From: Micromonospora sp. HNM0581
Lineage (GTDB): Bacteria; Actinomycetota; Actinomycetes; Mycobacteriales; Micromonosporaceae
Assembly: GCF_012726175.1 (NCBI RefSeq)
Contig: NZ_JAASAD010000001.1
Location: 62,001 to 126,000, forward strand
Length of the DNA: 64,000 nt
Direction: 5' to 3'
The notes beneath the pieces are model-generated. The model was not told where the DNA came from and did not search any database. It was given only the letters and a program-made list of their open reading frames with translations. Of this stretch, positions 45,992 to 54,142 are shown one piece after another. The stretch's first letter is position 1. Each line of letters opens with the position of its first letter. A program made the position numbers and the translations under genes.

Positions 45992-47581
45992 TCAGACGGC
46001 CGGCGACCGGGCCAGATCAGCCTCGGCCTGTTCCTGCCCGCTGCTGCCGTCCGACTCAGGCTCGTTGCTCGTGCGCAACGGGATCTCCCGAATGAACCAC
46101 GCCAGCACCGGAACCGCGACGGCGAAGAGCACCGCCCAGAGGAAGACATGCGAGATCGCGTCGGCGAGCCCACCGAGCACCACTTCGCGGGCCTGGGCGG
46201 GTAGTTCCCGTAGCTGCTCGATGTTCATCGCCGCGCCGGCCTCCCCACCGTCGCTGAACGCGCCACCGGCGGCCGAGCCGGCAAGCCGGTTGGCGAAGAT
46301 GGCACCGAACAACGAGATCCCGAAGGACCCGCCGATGGAGCGGAAGAAGGTGGCCGCGCCGCTGGCCGCCCCCAGGTCCTTCTGGGCGACGCTGTTCTGC
46401 GCGATGAGCATCGAGGTCTGCATGAGGAACCCCATGCCGGCGCCGAGGACGAGCATGTAGAGCGACGACTGGTACCTGCTGGTGTCCACCTCCAGCAGGC
46501 TGAGCAGGGCGAGCCCGGCGGCCATCACCCCGCCGCCGACGATCGGGAAGATCCGGTACCGTCCGGTCCGGGTGATCGCCCGGCCGACGACAAGCGACAC
46601 CAGCAGCATCCCGAACATCAACGGCAGCAGCAGCAGACCGGATTCGGTGGCCGAGGCCCCCTGGACGGTCTGCTGGTACAGCGGCAGGAAGTTCATCGCG
46701 CCGAACATCGCGAAGCCGAGCAGGAATCCGATCACCGAGATGAGGGCGAAGTTCCGGTTGGCGAAGAGCTGGAGCGGCAGGATCGGCTCGGGGACCCTAC
46801 GCTCGACGAGCGCGAAGATGAGGAGCGCTGCGACGGCGAGCACGGCGAGGCCGAGGATCTGCGGAGACGCCCAGGCGTACTCGTTTCCACCCCAGGTGGT
46901 GATCAGCACGATTCCGGTGATACCCACCGACAGCAGTGCGGCACCGAGCCAGTCAATGCGATGTTCGGTGCGGTACCGGGGCAGGTGCATGGTGGCGATC
47001 AGCAGTACCAGCGCCACACCGCCCAGCGGCAGGTTGACATAGAACGCCCAACGCCAGGAGAGGTGATCGGTGATGAAGCCGCCGACCAGCGGGCCGGCGA
47101 CCATCGCAATCGCCATGACCCCGGCGATCATGCCCTGGTAACGGCCGCGCTCCCGGGGCGGTACGAGATCCCCGATGATCGCCATGACGCCGACCATCAG
47201 GCCCCCGGCACCCAGCCCCTGAACCGCCCGGAAGGCGATCAACTGCACCATGCCGTCGTCCGGGCCGCCGAGGGGTCCCGACCCGGCCATGCCGCAGAGC
47301 GCAGAGCCGACCAGGAAGATCACCACGGCGGTGAGGAAGACCGCCTTGCGGCCGTAGAGGTCGCCGAGTTTGCCCCAGATGGGGGTGGAGACGGTGGTGC
47401 CGAGCACGTAGGCCGTCACCACCCAGGTGAAGTGGTTGAGTCCACCGAACTCACCGACGATGCGCGGCAGCGCGGTGCTGACGATCATGTTGTCGAGCAT
47501 CGCCAGCATCATGGCGATCATCAGACCGAAGAGCACGACCCGGACACCGGGTCGCGCGGCACCCTGCTTCTGCTGGGCCAT
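45992..47581 (-). CDS. DHA2-family MFS efflux transporter
   Basis: A 529-residue transporter with about 14 membrane spans. Conserved motif A appears as GKLGDLYGRK and motif C-like sequence as GPLVGGFITDHLSW. N-terminal DNMIVSTALPRI is typical of DHA2 drug exporters (EmrB/QacA type). The start is ATG 47581, with GGGGAG upstream. It is divergent from a TetR gene, with a perfect inverted-repeat operator in between, so drug-induced derepression is expected. Substrate is unknown. Confidence 0.92.
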   Translation of the reverse strand: MAQQKQGAARPGVRVVLFGLMIAMMLAMLDNMIVSTALPRIVGEFGGLNHFTWVVTAYVLGTTVSTPIWGKLGDLYGRKAVFLTAVVIFLVGSALCGMAGSGPLGGPDDGMVQLIAFRAVQGLGAGGLMVGVMAIIGDLVPPRERGRYQGMIAGVMAIAMVAGPLVGGFITDHLSWRWAFYVNLPLGGVALVLLIATMHLPRYRTEHRIDWLGAALLSVGITGIVLITTWGGNEYAWASPQILGLAVLAVAALLIFALVERRVPEPILPLQLFANRNFALISVIGFLLGFAMFGAMNFLPLYQQTVQGASATESGLLLLPLMFGMLLVSLVVGRAITRTGRYRIFPIVGGGVMAAGLALLSLLEVDTSRYQSSLYMLVLGAGMGFLMQTSMLIAQNSVAQKDLGAASGAATFFRSIGGSFGISLFGAIFANRLAGSAAGGAFSDGGEAGAAMNIEQLRELPAQAREVVLGGLADAISHVFLWAVLFAVAVPVLAWFIREIPLRTSNEPESDGSSGQEQAEADLARSPAV

Positions 47582-47614
47582 CGGTAAGCTCTCCCCCCGA
47601 GATCCGGCGCACTT

Positions 47615-47656
47615 ACTTACCGTCCGGCCAGTTACCTTACTAGCCGGACGGTAAGT
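47615..47656. promoter_or_regulatory. TetR operator: 14-bp inverted repeat between MFS and TetR genes
   Basis: The arms ACTTACCGTCCGGC (47615-47628) and GCCGGACGGTAAGT (47643-47656) are perfect complements, 14 nt apart. A related half-site CGGTAAGC lies at 47582-47589 beside the MFS start. The spacer contains TTACC/TTAC elements that may be promoter -10 boxes. Confidence 0.8.
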
Positions 47657-47695
47657 TGGACAGGCTGCGACGGTCAACCGGAATGGCGGTCAAAG

Positions 47696-48277
47696 GTGAG
47701 TCAGAGCACAGGCGGCACGCGAGAGCGGATCAAGTCCGTGGCGCTGGAACTCTTCACCGAGCACGGGTACGAAGCCACGTCGCTGCGCGAAGTGGCCGAG
47801 CGACTCGGGGTGACCAAGGCCGCGCTCTACTACCACTTCAACAGCAAGGACGAGATCGTCACGAGCGTGGTGGAGGACTGGCTGGGGCGGATGGATGCAC
47901 TGATCGCCTGGGCCGAGAGTCAACCCGCCACGCCGGCCACCCGCCGGGCCGTCATCGAGCGGTACGCCGACATGATGTTCAGCGGTGGACAGCCCTCGGT
48001 GATGCGGTTCTTCGAGCAGAACCAGACGGCACTCAAGAGCCTCTCCGCCGGCCGCGAACTACGCGGCCGGATGTTCCGGCTGTCCACCGCCCTCTGCCAG
48101 GGCGACGAATCCCCCAGGGCCCAACTCCGTACCGTGCTGGCGCTGTTCGCCGTACACAGCAGCTGGTTCGCCGTGCGCACACCGGACATCACCGACGCCG
48201 AACGCAAACGCGTAGCCCTTGAGGTAGCCAACGAGCTGCTCGCCGCACCACCCGCCACCGAGCAGACCCCGCGTTGA
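47696..48277 (+). CDS. TetR-family repressor of the MFS exporter
   Basis: A 193-residue regulator. The helix-turn-helix occupies about residues 9-55 (RIKSVALELFTEHGYEATSL, VTKAALYYHFNSK). The ligand domain is all-helical with no known signature. It probably represses the divergent exporter and itself through the shared operator. GTG 47696 is the start; GGTGAG-like sequence is weak upstream. Confidence 0.92.
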   Translation: MSQSTGGTRERIKSVALELFTEHGYEATSLREVAERLGVTKAALYYHFNSKDEIVTSVVEDWLGRMDALIAWAESQPATPATRRAVIERYADMMFSGGQPSVMRFFEQNQTALKSLSAGRELRGRMFRLSTALCQGDESPRAQLRTVLALFAVHSSWFAVRTPDITDAERKRVALEVANELLAAPPATEQTPR

Positions 48278-48328
48278 CCGACAGGTCAGCCGCGAAGCCG
48301 ATCTACACCCGCGCCGCCGACCCCACGG

Positions 48329-48844
48329 TCAACGCGGCTGAATGGGGAGAGGAAGACGGAGGGCTAGCAGATTCACGCCGGGGTAGGGGCTCCAGTCCTG
48401 TCCGGGTTGCCGGACGAAGCCACGCCTGCCGTAGAGGCGATGGGCCGGCTCGGCGTGACCCTCGCGTACGCAGATGGTCACCGCGGTGCAGCCCATGCCG
48501 GCAGCCCGCGCGATGCACGCCTCGACAAGAGCCGCACCGACTCCCCGCCCCTGCACGCTCGGGTCCACCGCGAGCATCCGGAACTCCGACTCCCCCGGGC
48601 CGCACATCTCCGCGTACCGGGTGCCGGGCAGCACGAAGGTGACCGAGCCGAGCAGCTCAGCGGTTTCCTGGTCCACGGCCACCAGCACGTCACCGTGCTC
48701 CGCCCGGGCGGCGACGTCGGCCAGCACCTCCGCGTAGCCGCTCTCACCCTTGAGCTGGCCGTCGGACTCGTACGCGGCGACGGTGAGCCGGGCGACTCCG
48801 GCGAAGTCGGCCGGCTCGACCGGACGGATCAGCACGCTGCTCAA
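48329..48844 (-). CDS. GNAT-family acetyltransferase
   Basis: A 171-residue N-acetyltransferase with acetyl-CoA loop VDPSVQGRGVGAAL and the late LYGRRGFVR. The TTG at 48844 overlaps the biotin-carrier stop (TTGA), suggesting coupling; GTG 48835 is the alternative start. Substrate is unknown. Confidence 0.82.
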   Translation of the reverse strand: MSSVLIRPVEPADFAGVARLTVAAYESDGQLKGESGYAEVLADVAARAEHGDVLVAVDQETAELLGSVTFVLPGTRYAEMCGPGESEFRMLAVDPSVQGRGVGAALVEACIARAAGMGCTAVTICVREGHAEPAHRLYGRRGFVRQPGQDWSPYPGVNLLALRLPLPIQPR

Positions 48845-49056
48845 CCGATGACCGCGATCAGGTCACCGTCCTGCACCACGTCACCCTCGTTGACCGCGAG
48901 CTGCTGCACCACCCCGTCGGATTCGGCGATCACCGGAATCTCCATCTTCATCGACTCCAGGATCACCAGGGTGTCCCCCTCGGACACGGTGTCCCCGGCC
49001 GACGCGACGACCTTCCAGACGTTCGCCACCATCTCGGCGCGGATCTCCTCGGCCAT
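48841..49056 (-). CDS. Biotin/lipoyl-attachment carrier protein (TB7.3-like)
   Basis: A 71-residue single biotinyl domain. The attachment Lys is in ESMKMEIPV, and the flanking hairpins VSEGDTLVIL and VNEGDVVQDGDLIAVIG are typical. M. tuberculosis TB7.3 (Rv3221c) is the same kind of stand-alone carrier beside rshA-sigH. Its carboxylase partner is not in this window. ATG 49056 is the likely start. Confidence 0.88.
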   Translation of the reverse strand: MAEEIRAEMVANVWKVVASAGDTVSEGDTLVILESMKMEIPVIAESDGVVQQLAVNEGDVVQDGDLIAVIG

Positions 49057-49257
49057 CTCCCGGCCCCTTCCTCGCGGCTCCTGCGAGGTATCCAATCATG
49101 TGCGGACGGTCGACGGGTGCGGAGCGGCCCCGGCAGCGGTCGACCCGCACCGCCGGCACTAGCATCAACGCGTCAGACCCGGACGCCGGCATGGGCGACA
49201 GTGCCCCGGTGACGGGGGCCGCACGCGGCCCGATCCGGCCATCACGAGGAGGTCACC

Positions 49258-49332
49258 ATGGCGAAGAAGGCCCGCAAGAAGAAGGCTCGCAAGAAGAGCG
49301 CCGCGAACCACGGCAAGCGCCCCAACTCCTGA
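49258..49332 (+). CDS. Ribosomal protein bL37
   Basis: A 24-residue, Lys/Arg-rich peptide beginning MAKKARKKKARKK and ending NHGKRPNS. It matches the actinobacterial large-subunit protein bL37 first recognised in the M. smegmatis ribosome structure. GAGGAGG lies six bases before the ATG. At 75 nt it is easily missed by gene callers. Confidence 0.87.
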   Translation: MAKKARKKKARKKSAANHGKRPNS

Positions 49333-49375
49333 GCCGACACGCGGCTGCCCGCCGCGTTCGGACGACGGACACACC

Positions 49376-49405
49376 GGTGCCCGGGTCGTCATCGACCCGG
49401 GCACC
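49376..49405. terminator. Bidirectional terminator between bL37 and rsrA
   Basis: A perfect 13-bp stem (49376-49388 with 49393-49405) closes on TCAT, between convergent genes. Confidence 0.8.
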
Positions 49406-49413
49406 AGCGCGTG

Positions 49414-49701
49414 TCAGTCGGCCAGTTCGCGCGATTCGCTGGCTTCGAAGACGACCAGTTCGCTGATCCGTACCCGCAGCCGCTCGCGCAGTTCGTCCGG
49501 CGCGGACTCGTTGCCGCAGTGACGGGCCACCAGCGCCTTGACCTCCTGCTCGATGCCGTACTCGCGCAGGCAGTGGCCGCACTCGTCGAGATGGTGCCGG
49601 ATCAACGCCCGCCGCTCCTGCGCGCACTCCAGGTCGAGGTAGAGGTAGACCTCGGCGAGCACCTCACGACAGTCCGTCTCGTGCGGGTCTCCACAGCTCA
49701 C
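49414..49701 (-). CDS. rsrA: Zinc-binding anti-sigma factor of SigR (RsrA-like)
   Basis: A 95-residue redox-sensing ZAS anti-sigma factor. It opens SCGDPHETDC and carries HHLDECGHC, giving the Cys-His-Cys-Cys zinc ligands of RsrA (C11, H37, C41, C44 in Streptomyces). Disulfide stress should release zinc and free SigR. GTG 49701 lies one base after the sigR stop, with GGGAGG upstream. Confidence 0.93.
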   Translation of the reverse strand: MSCGDPHETDCREVLAEVYLYLDLECAQERRALIRHHLDECGHCLREYGIEQEVKALVARHCGNESAPDELRERLRVRISELVVFEASESRELAD

Positions 49702-49702
49702 G

Positions 49703-50518
49703 TCACACCTCCCGGCCGGTGGCGGCGCTCGGACTCCGGGCCGGGTGGGCCGCGGAGAACCCCCGCTCCGCGGCGTACCCCTCAAGCAGCTTGCGCAGAT
49801 TACGACGCCCACGGTGCAACCGCGACATCACCGTGCCGATCGGCGTACCCATGATGTCGGCGACCTCCTTGTAGGAGAAGCCTTCGACATCGGTCAGGTA
49901 CACCGCCAGCCGGAACTCCTCCGGCAACTGCTGGAGGGCTTCCTTGACGTCGCTGTCCGGCAGCCGGTCGAGCGCCTCCGTCTCGGCGGACCGCAGCCCG
50001 CTGGAGGTATGCGACTCCGCCTCAGCCAGTTGCCAGTCGGTGATCTCGTCGGTGGGCGCCTGCACCGGCTGACGCTGCCGCTTGCGATACGAGTTGATGT
50101 AGGTGTTGGTCAGGATCCGGTAGAGCCAGGCCTTCAGGTTCGTGCCCTGCTCGAACTGGTGGAAGGCGGCGTACGCCTTCAGGTACGTCTCCTGGACCAG
50201 GTCCTCGGCATCCGCCGGGTTACGCGTCATCCGCAGGCCGGCCGCGTACAGCTGATCGACGAATGGCATCGCGTCCCGTTCGAACCGGGCCCTGCGCTCG
50301 TCCGTCTTTTCGGTGGTCAACCGCACATCCCCTCGGGTCGGATGCTTCCCCGCCGAGGATACGCGCACCGGCCTCCCGGAAAATTCAGTTCCGACGGTTG
50401 TGCCCGTCGCCGCCTCGGCTGGTGGCGCCGCCGCCGGCCAGTCCGGGCCGGCCAGCAGCTGCCGGAGCTGCCGTGCCTCCCGCTCGTCGTGTTCCCGGTT
50501 CCGGATCTCGGTCGGCAC
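49703..50518 (-). CDS. sigR: ECF sigma factor SigR (thiol-oxidative stress), with N-terminally extended reading frame
   Basis: An ECF sigma factor. The core of 207 residues starts at GTG 50326 ([18 protein letters not shown]). Region 2 has [15 protein letters not shown] and region 4 has [28 protein letters not shown]. The frame stays open for 64 more codons to GTG 50518, which has its own GAGGGGG ribosome site and a SigR-type promoter 37 nt upstream. Streptomyces makes a longer, unstable SigR' from such a promoter. The extended form is given here; the core product begins at 50326. Confidence 0.92.
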   Translation of the reverse strand: MPTEIRNREHDEREARQLRQLLAGPDWPAAAPPAEAATGTTVGTEFSGRPVRVSSAGKHPTRGDVRLTTEKTDERRARFERDAMPFVDQLYAAGLRMTRNPADAEDLVQETYLKAYAAFHQFEQGTNLKAWLYRILTNTYINSYRKRQRQPVQAPTDEITDWQLAEAESHTSSGLRSAETEALDRLPDSDVKEALQQLPEEFRLAVYLTDVEGFSYKEVADIMGTPIGTVMSRLHRGRRNLRKLLEGYAAERGFSAAHPARSPSAATGREV

Positions 50519-50554
50519 CGGTCACCCCCTCGCACAGTGGTTGTCCGAGGTGTT

Positions 50555-50582
50555 CAACACGCGTGGTGTGTCGGGACATTCC
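50555..50582 (-). promoter_or_regulatory. SigR-type autoregulatory promoter
   Basis: Read on the minus strand: GGAAT (50582-50578), 19 nt, GTTG (50558-50555). This fits the SigR/SigH consensus GGAAT-N18/19-GTT. It would start transcription about 30 nt upstream of the extended GTG. Confidence 0.75.
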
Positions 50583-50764
50583 GGCTCGGGCCGGGCATTC
50601 CTGGTCCCACCCCGGTGGTGCGACCGTGGCTGGGACCAGGAAGGGCCTGGGAGCCCGGTGTCGCTGCCCGGGCCGGGCACTGGGACACCATCGGTTGCAA
50701 CGAAGCGGCACGGCCGGCGGACACGGCAACGGGCCGTGGCAGACCAACGACGGTCGGGGTGCGG

Positions 50765-51385
50765 TCAGACCGCGGCCCAGCCGTGCTGGCGCAACCAGTC
50801 GAGCGTCACGGCGGCCGTACCGATCGGGTCGCCCCGCAGATCGTGGCGCTCCCCCGCTCGGACCACCACCCGCACCCCCGGGCCCGGCTCCGGCACACCG
50901 AACGGGTCCCGGTCCCCGTTCACCACGAGGGTCGGCACGCCGGTCACCAACTCCTCGGCCCGACTCCGCTCCGGCCGACCGGGTGGATGCAGCGGGAAGG
51001 CGAGTGCCACCACGCCGTCGGCGCCCGTCGCGGACGCCGTCCGGCACGCCACCCGCGCACCGCTGGAACGGCCGCCCACCACGAGCGGTACACCCGGCTG
51101 ACGTTGCCGCAGCACCGTCAGGACGGCCGACCATGCTTCGTCGAGGTGCCCGGCCGGGGCGGGTGCCCGCCGGCCGGCGACCCGGTACGGCTGGGTCACC
51201 CGCACCACCAGCAGCCCGGCGCTCACCGCCGCGTCGCGCAGGGCGACGAGGTCCGGGGCGTCGACACTGCCACCGGCCCCGTGCCCCAGCACCAGTAGAG
51301 CTCGGGGCGGGCCGGACGGCTGATCGGTGTCGACCCGGGCGGGTCCGCGTGCGGTGTCGAGGACGTCGTGTGGCACCGCCCCCAT
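50765..51385 (-). CDS. Alpha/beta-hydrolase family protein (KANL3/Tex30-like dienelactone-hydrolase fold)
   Basis: A 206-residue small hydrolase. LLVLGHGAGGSVD is the oxyanion region, VVGGRSSGARVA the nucleophile elbow (Ser in GRSSG), and NGDRDPFGVP the acid region. A late GERHDLRG supplies a His. It is cytoplasmic, with unknown substrate. ATG 51385 is the start chosen. Confidence 0.8.
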   Translation of the reverse strand: MGAVPHDVLDTARGPARVDTDQPSGPPRALLVLGHGAGGSVDAPDLVALRDAAVSAGLLVVRVTQPYRVAGRRAPAPAGHLDEAWSAVLTVLRQRQPGVPLVVGGRSSGARVACRTASATGADGVVALAFPLHPPGRPERSRAEELVTGVPTLVVNGDRDPFGVPEPGPGVRVVVRAGERHDLRGDPIGTAAVTLDWLRQHGWAAV

Positions 51386-51417
51386 TGAACCTGTCGCCAC
51401 CTGGCCGCGCCCGTCGG

Positions 51418-51810
51418 TCAGCTCAACGGCACCAGGGTGAGCAGGCGGTCGCGAACCGGCGGACCCGGCTCGTCTCCAGCCTCCGGGTCGGGTTGCACCT
51501 CGTTACGCCAGGCGACGAGCATCGCCCGCCGTTCCCTTGGGGTGGTGCCACCCCAGACGCCGTGGCAGTCACCCACCTCAAGCGCCCACGCCAGGCAGGA
51601 GCCCTGCACGTCACAGCTGCGGCACAGGGCCACCGCCGCGTCGGCCGGCTCGTTCGGCGCCGGAAAGAACGTCTCCGGGTCGACGCTCTGACAGGTGCCC
51701 CTGGTGCGCCAGGCTTCGTCCTGTCGCCGCTCGCGCAAGGCCCGCAACAGTCGCGGATCTTGTCGTGCGGCGGCTACCTCGTTCGGACGGGGCACACGTG
51801 CCCGTGTCAT
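51418..51810 (-). CDS. WhiB-family iron-sulfur regulator
   Basis: A 130-residue WhiB protein. The four Cys occur in GTCQSVDPETFFP and LCRSCDVQGSCLAW, followed by GVWGGTTPRERRAM. N- and C-terminal extensions are charged or Pro-rich. ATG 51810 has GGGGGAGG seven bases upstream. The specific subfamily cannot be told by eye; it lacks the AT-hook tail of WhiB7. Confidence 0.88.
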   Translation of the reverse strand: MTRARVPRPNEVAAARQDPRLLRALRERRQDEAWRTRGTCQSVDPETFFPAPNEPADAAVALCRSCDVQGSCLAWALEVGDCHGVWGGTTPRERRAMLVAWRNEVQPDPEAGDEPGPPVRDRLLTLVPLS

Positions 51811-51891
51811 CCACCCACCTCCCCCGTGGGACCAGCAAGATCGATAAACATCGTTCACCGAACGCAAACGACACCTATCACCGGCGCTGTG

Positions 51892-51920
51892 TTGTATCGC
51901 ACTTGCCCACACGGGTACAA
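51892..51920 (-). promoter_or_regulatory. Candidate promoter of the second WhiB gene
   Basis: On the minus strand TTGTAC (51920-51915), 17 nt, ATACAA (51897-51892). It lies in an unusually AT-rich 195-nt upstream region and implies a leader of about 75 nt. Confidence 0.4.
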
Positions 51921-52005
51921 GTCTTCGTCGGGAAGTTGGGGCAACGTTCGAGTCACCTTTCACCCACAACCACGGCAAATCACTCCCGACAATGTGCGGG
52001 TGCGA

Positions 52006-52716
52006 TCAGAAAAGCGTCGTCTCGTCCGGCCCGCCAGGTCGGGCCAGCGGCACCCGAGCGGTCAACTCCGGACCGTCGTTGCGTACGTCACCCACCGCAC
52101 GCCCCACCGGTCGCACCTCCAACCGGGCCAGCCAGTCAACCGGTGGCGGCACCAGCAGCTCGGCCGGCTCAGCGACACGATCCAGCCAGCTCGCCCAACG
52201 CTCGGGCGGAAGCAGCAGCGGCATCCGGTCGTGCACCTCGGCCAGTTCACCGAGGGCGGTGGTGGTCAGCACGCTGCACGTCAACAGAGTCGAGTCCGGA
52301 CCGTCCCAGACCGACCAGATGCCGGCGAAGGCCAGTACCGAGCCGTCGCGTGGGGTCAGGTAGTACGGCTGCTTCGTACCGTCGGCCAGCCGCACCCACT
52401 CGTACCAGCCGTCGGCCGGCACGAGACACCGGCGGCGGTCGAAGGCCGGAGCGTACGCGCGGCTGGAGACGATCCTCTCGACCCGCGCGTTGATCATGCG
52501 TGCCGCCCCGGCAGGGGTACGAGACCAGGATGGCACCAGACCCCAGCGGCCCACCGAGAGTGCCCGATGCCCCGCAGCGCTCACCCGGACCAGTGGCACC
52601 GGATCGGTAGGCGCCACGTTGTAATCGGCGACCAGCCCGTCCATCGTCTCGTCGACCGCCTCGAACAGGCCGCTCAGGTCACCTGCGCTGCGGGTCGTGG
52701 CATACCTACCGCACAT
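52006..52716 (-). CDS. SOS-response-associated peptidase, SRAP/HMCES family (YedK-like)
   Basis: A 236-residue protein that crosslinks to abasic sites in single-stranded DNA. Catalytic Cys2 is exposed after Met removal (MCGRY). YNVAPTDPVPLV carries the Asn, WYEW the Glu, and VHDRMPLLLP the His. No ribosome site precedes ATG 52716; a TAGCGT box seven bases upstream suggests a leaderless transcript. It is divergent from aroA. Confidence 0.93.
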   Translation of the reverse strand: MCGRYATTRSAGDLSGLFEAVDETMDGLVADYNVAPTDPVPLVRVSAAGHRALSVGRWGLVPSWSRTPAGAARMINARVERIVSSRAYAPAFDRRRCLVPADGWYEWVRLADGTKQPYYLTPRDGSVLAFAGIWSVWDGPDSTLLTCSVLTTTALGELAEVHDRMPLLLPPERWASWLDRVAEPAELLVPPPVDWLARLEVRPVGRAVGDVRNDGPELTARVPLARPGGPDETTLF

Positions 52717-52723
52717 GCCACTC

Positions 52724-52729
52724 ACGCTA
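52724..52729 (-). promoter_or_regulatory. Candidate -10 box of the SRAP gene
   Basis: TAGCGT followed by seven bases and ATG; no Shine-Dalgarno. Confidence 0.45.
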
Positions 52730-52807
52730 GCGCGCGGTCCGCCCGGCGGCCGTCCCGTTCCCCGGGAGTACCCGGTGACGGTGGCGCCCACCGGGACCAC
52801 GACACGG

Positions 52808-52813
52808 CAGAAT
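52808..52813 (+). promoter_or_regulatory. Candidate -10 box of aroA
   Basis: CAGAAT, a near match to TANNNT, lies six bases before GTG 52820. Confidence 0.35.
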
Positions 52814-52819
52814 GCAACC

Positions 52820-54124
52820 GTGGGGAATGTGACCGCGACCCGGCCGCTGCAGCCGTGGGCCGCACCGAATGCCAGTGACCCGGTGTCGGCGTCGCTGCGC
52901 CTGCCAGGCTCCAAGTCGATGACCAACCGGGCCCTGGTGCTCGGCGCGCTGGCCGCCGGGCCCTCGACGCTGTCCCGCCCACTGCGGGCCCGGGACACCG
53001 AGCTGATGGCCGCCGCGCTGCGGGCGATGGGCGCCCACGTCTCGATCGCCGACGACGACCGTTGGCTGATCCGACCGCACCGGCTGTTCGGCCCGGCCCA
53101 CGTCGACGTGGGGTTGGCCGGCACGATCATGCGCTTCGTACCTCCGGTCGCGGGACTCGCCGACGGTCAGGTAACCCTCGATGGTGACCCGCACGCGCGT
53201 ACCCGTCCGCTCGGCCCGCTGATCGGGGCGCTGCGGTCACTCGGCGTACGGGTCGACACCCCCGCCTCGGGCAGCCTGCCGCTTGTGGTGCTGGGCGCCG
53301 GCCGGGTGACCGGCGGCGAAGTGGTGATCGACGCTTCGGCCTCCAGCCAACTGGTCTCCGGCCTGCTGCTCGCCGCCCCCCGCTTCGACCGCGGGGTGGT
53401 GGTGCGGCACGTCGGCCCGCCGGTACCCTCCGCACCACACCTGCGGATGACCGTGCAGATGCTGCGTGCCGCCGGTGCCGCCGTCGACGACAGCGCACCC
53501 GACGTCTGGGCGGTCGAGCCCGGGCCGCTGACCGGGCGTAGCTGGGAAATCGAGCCGGACCTCTCTGGCGCGGTGCCGTTCTTCGCCGCTGCCATGGTCA
53601 CCGGCGGCGAGGTGACCCTGCGCGGCTGGCCGGCGCGGGGCAGCGCCCAGCCGGTGGAGCGGTTGCGTTCACTGCTGCAGCAGATGGGGGCGACGGTGAC
53701 CCTCACCACCGAAGGGCTCTCGGTGCGCGGCACCGGCCCGGTGAAGGGTTTGCACGCGAACCTGTCCGACGTCAGCGAGCTGACCCCGGCGCTCACCGCG
53801 CTGGCCATGCTCGCCGACTCGCCGTCGGTGTTCACCGGGATCAGCCACATCCGGGGCCACGAGACGGACCGGTTGGCCGCCCTGGCTCGGGAGTTCACCG
53901 GGCTGGGCGCCGACATCACCGAGTCGGCCGACGGGCTCGCGATCCGCCCCCGACCGCTGCACGGCGGGGTGTTCCGCACCTACCACGATCACCGGATGGC
54001 GCACGCGGCGGCGGTGGTCGGGCTGGTGGTGCCGGACGTCGAGCTTGACGACGTGTCGTGCACCTCGAAGACCATGCCCGAGTTCCCGGCACTATGGTCG
54101 GCACTGGTGACCGGTAAGAGCTGA
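52820..54124 (+). CDS. aroA: 3-phosphoshikimate 1-carboxyvinyltransferase (EPSP synthase)
   Basis: A 434-residue enzyme of the shikimate pathway. LPGSKSMTNRALVL is the N-terminal substrate loop, and GLAGTIMRFVPPVAGL corresponds to the LGNAGTAMR loop in actinobacterial form. SHIRGHETDRL, YHDHRMAHAAAVVGL and CTSKTMPEF complete the signature. GTG 52820 is preferred because of the -10-like box; GTG 52829 is an alternative. Confidence 0.95.
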   Translation: MGNVTATRPLQPWAAPNASDPVSASLRLPGSKSMTNRALVLGALAAGPSTLSRPLRARDTELMAAALRAMGAHVSIADDDRWLIRPHRLFGPAHVDVGLAGTIMRFVPPVAGLADGQVTLDGDPHARTRPLGPLIGALRSLGVRVDTPASGSLPLVVLGAGRVTGGEVVIDASASSQLVSGLLLAAPRFDRGVVVRHVGPPVPSAPHLRMTVQMLRAAGAAVDDSAPDVWAVEPGPLTGRSWEIEPDLSGAVPFFAAAMVTGGEVTLRGWPARGSAQPVERLRSLLQQMGATVTLTTEGLSVRGTGPVKGLHANLSDVSELTPALTALAMLADSPSVFTGISHIRGHETDRLAALAREFTGLGADITESADGLAIRPRPLHGGVFRTYHDHRMAHAAAVVGLVVPDVELDDVSCTSKTMPEFPALWSALVTGKS

Positions 54125-54142
54125 GCGGAAGAAGGGTCGGCC

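Noticed and set aside
50263-52878. 871-codon plus-strand frame crossing four genes
   Set aside because: It runs antisense to sigR, the hydrolase, WhiB and SRAP genes and is low-complexity Pro/Arg.
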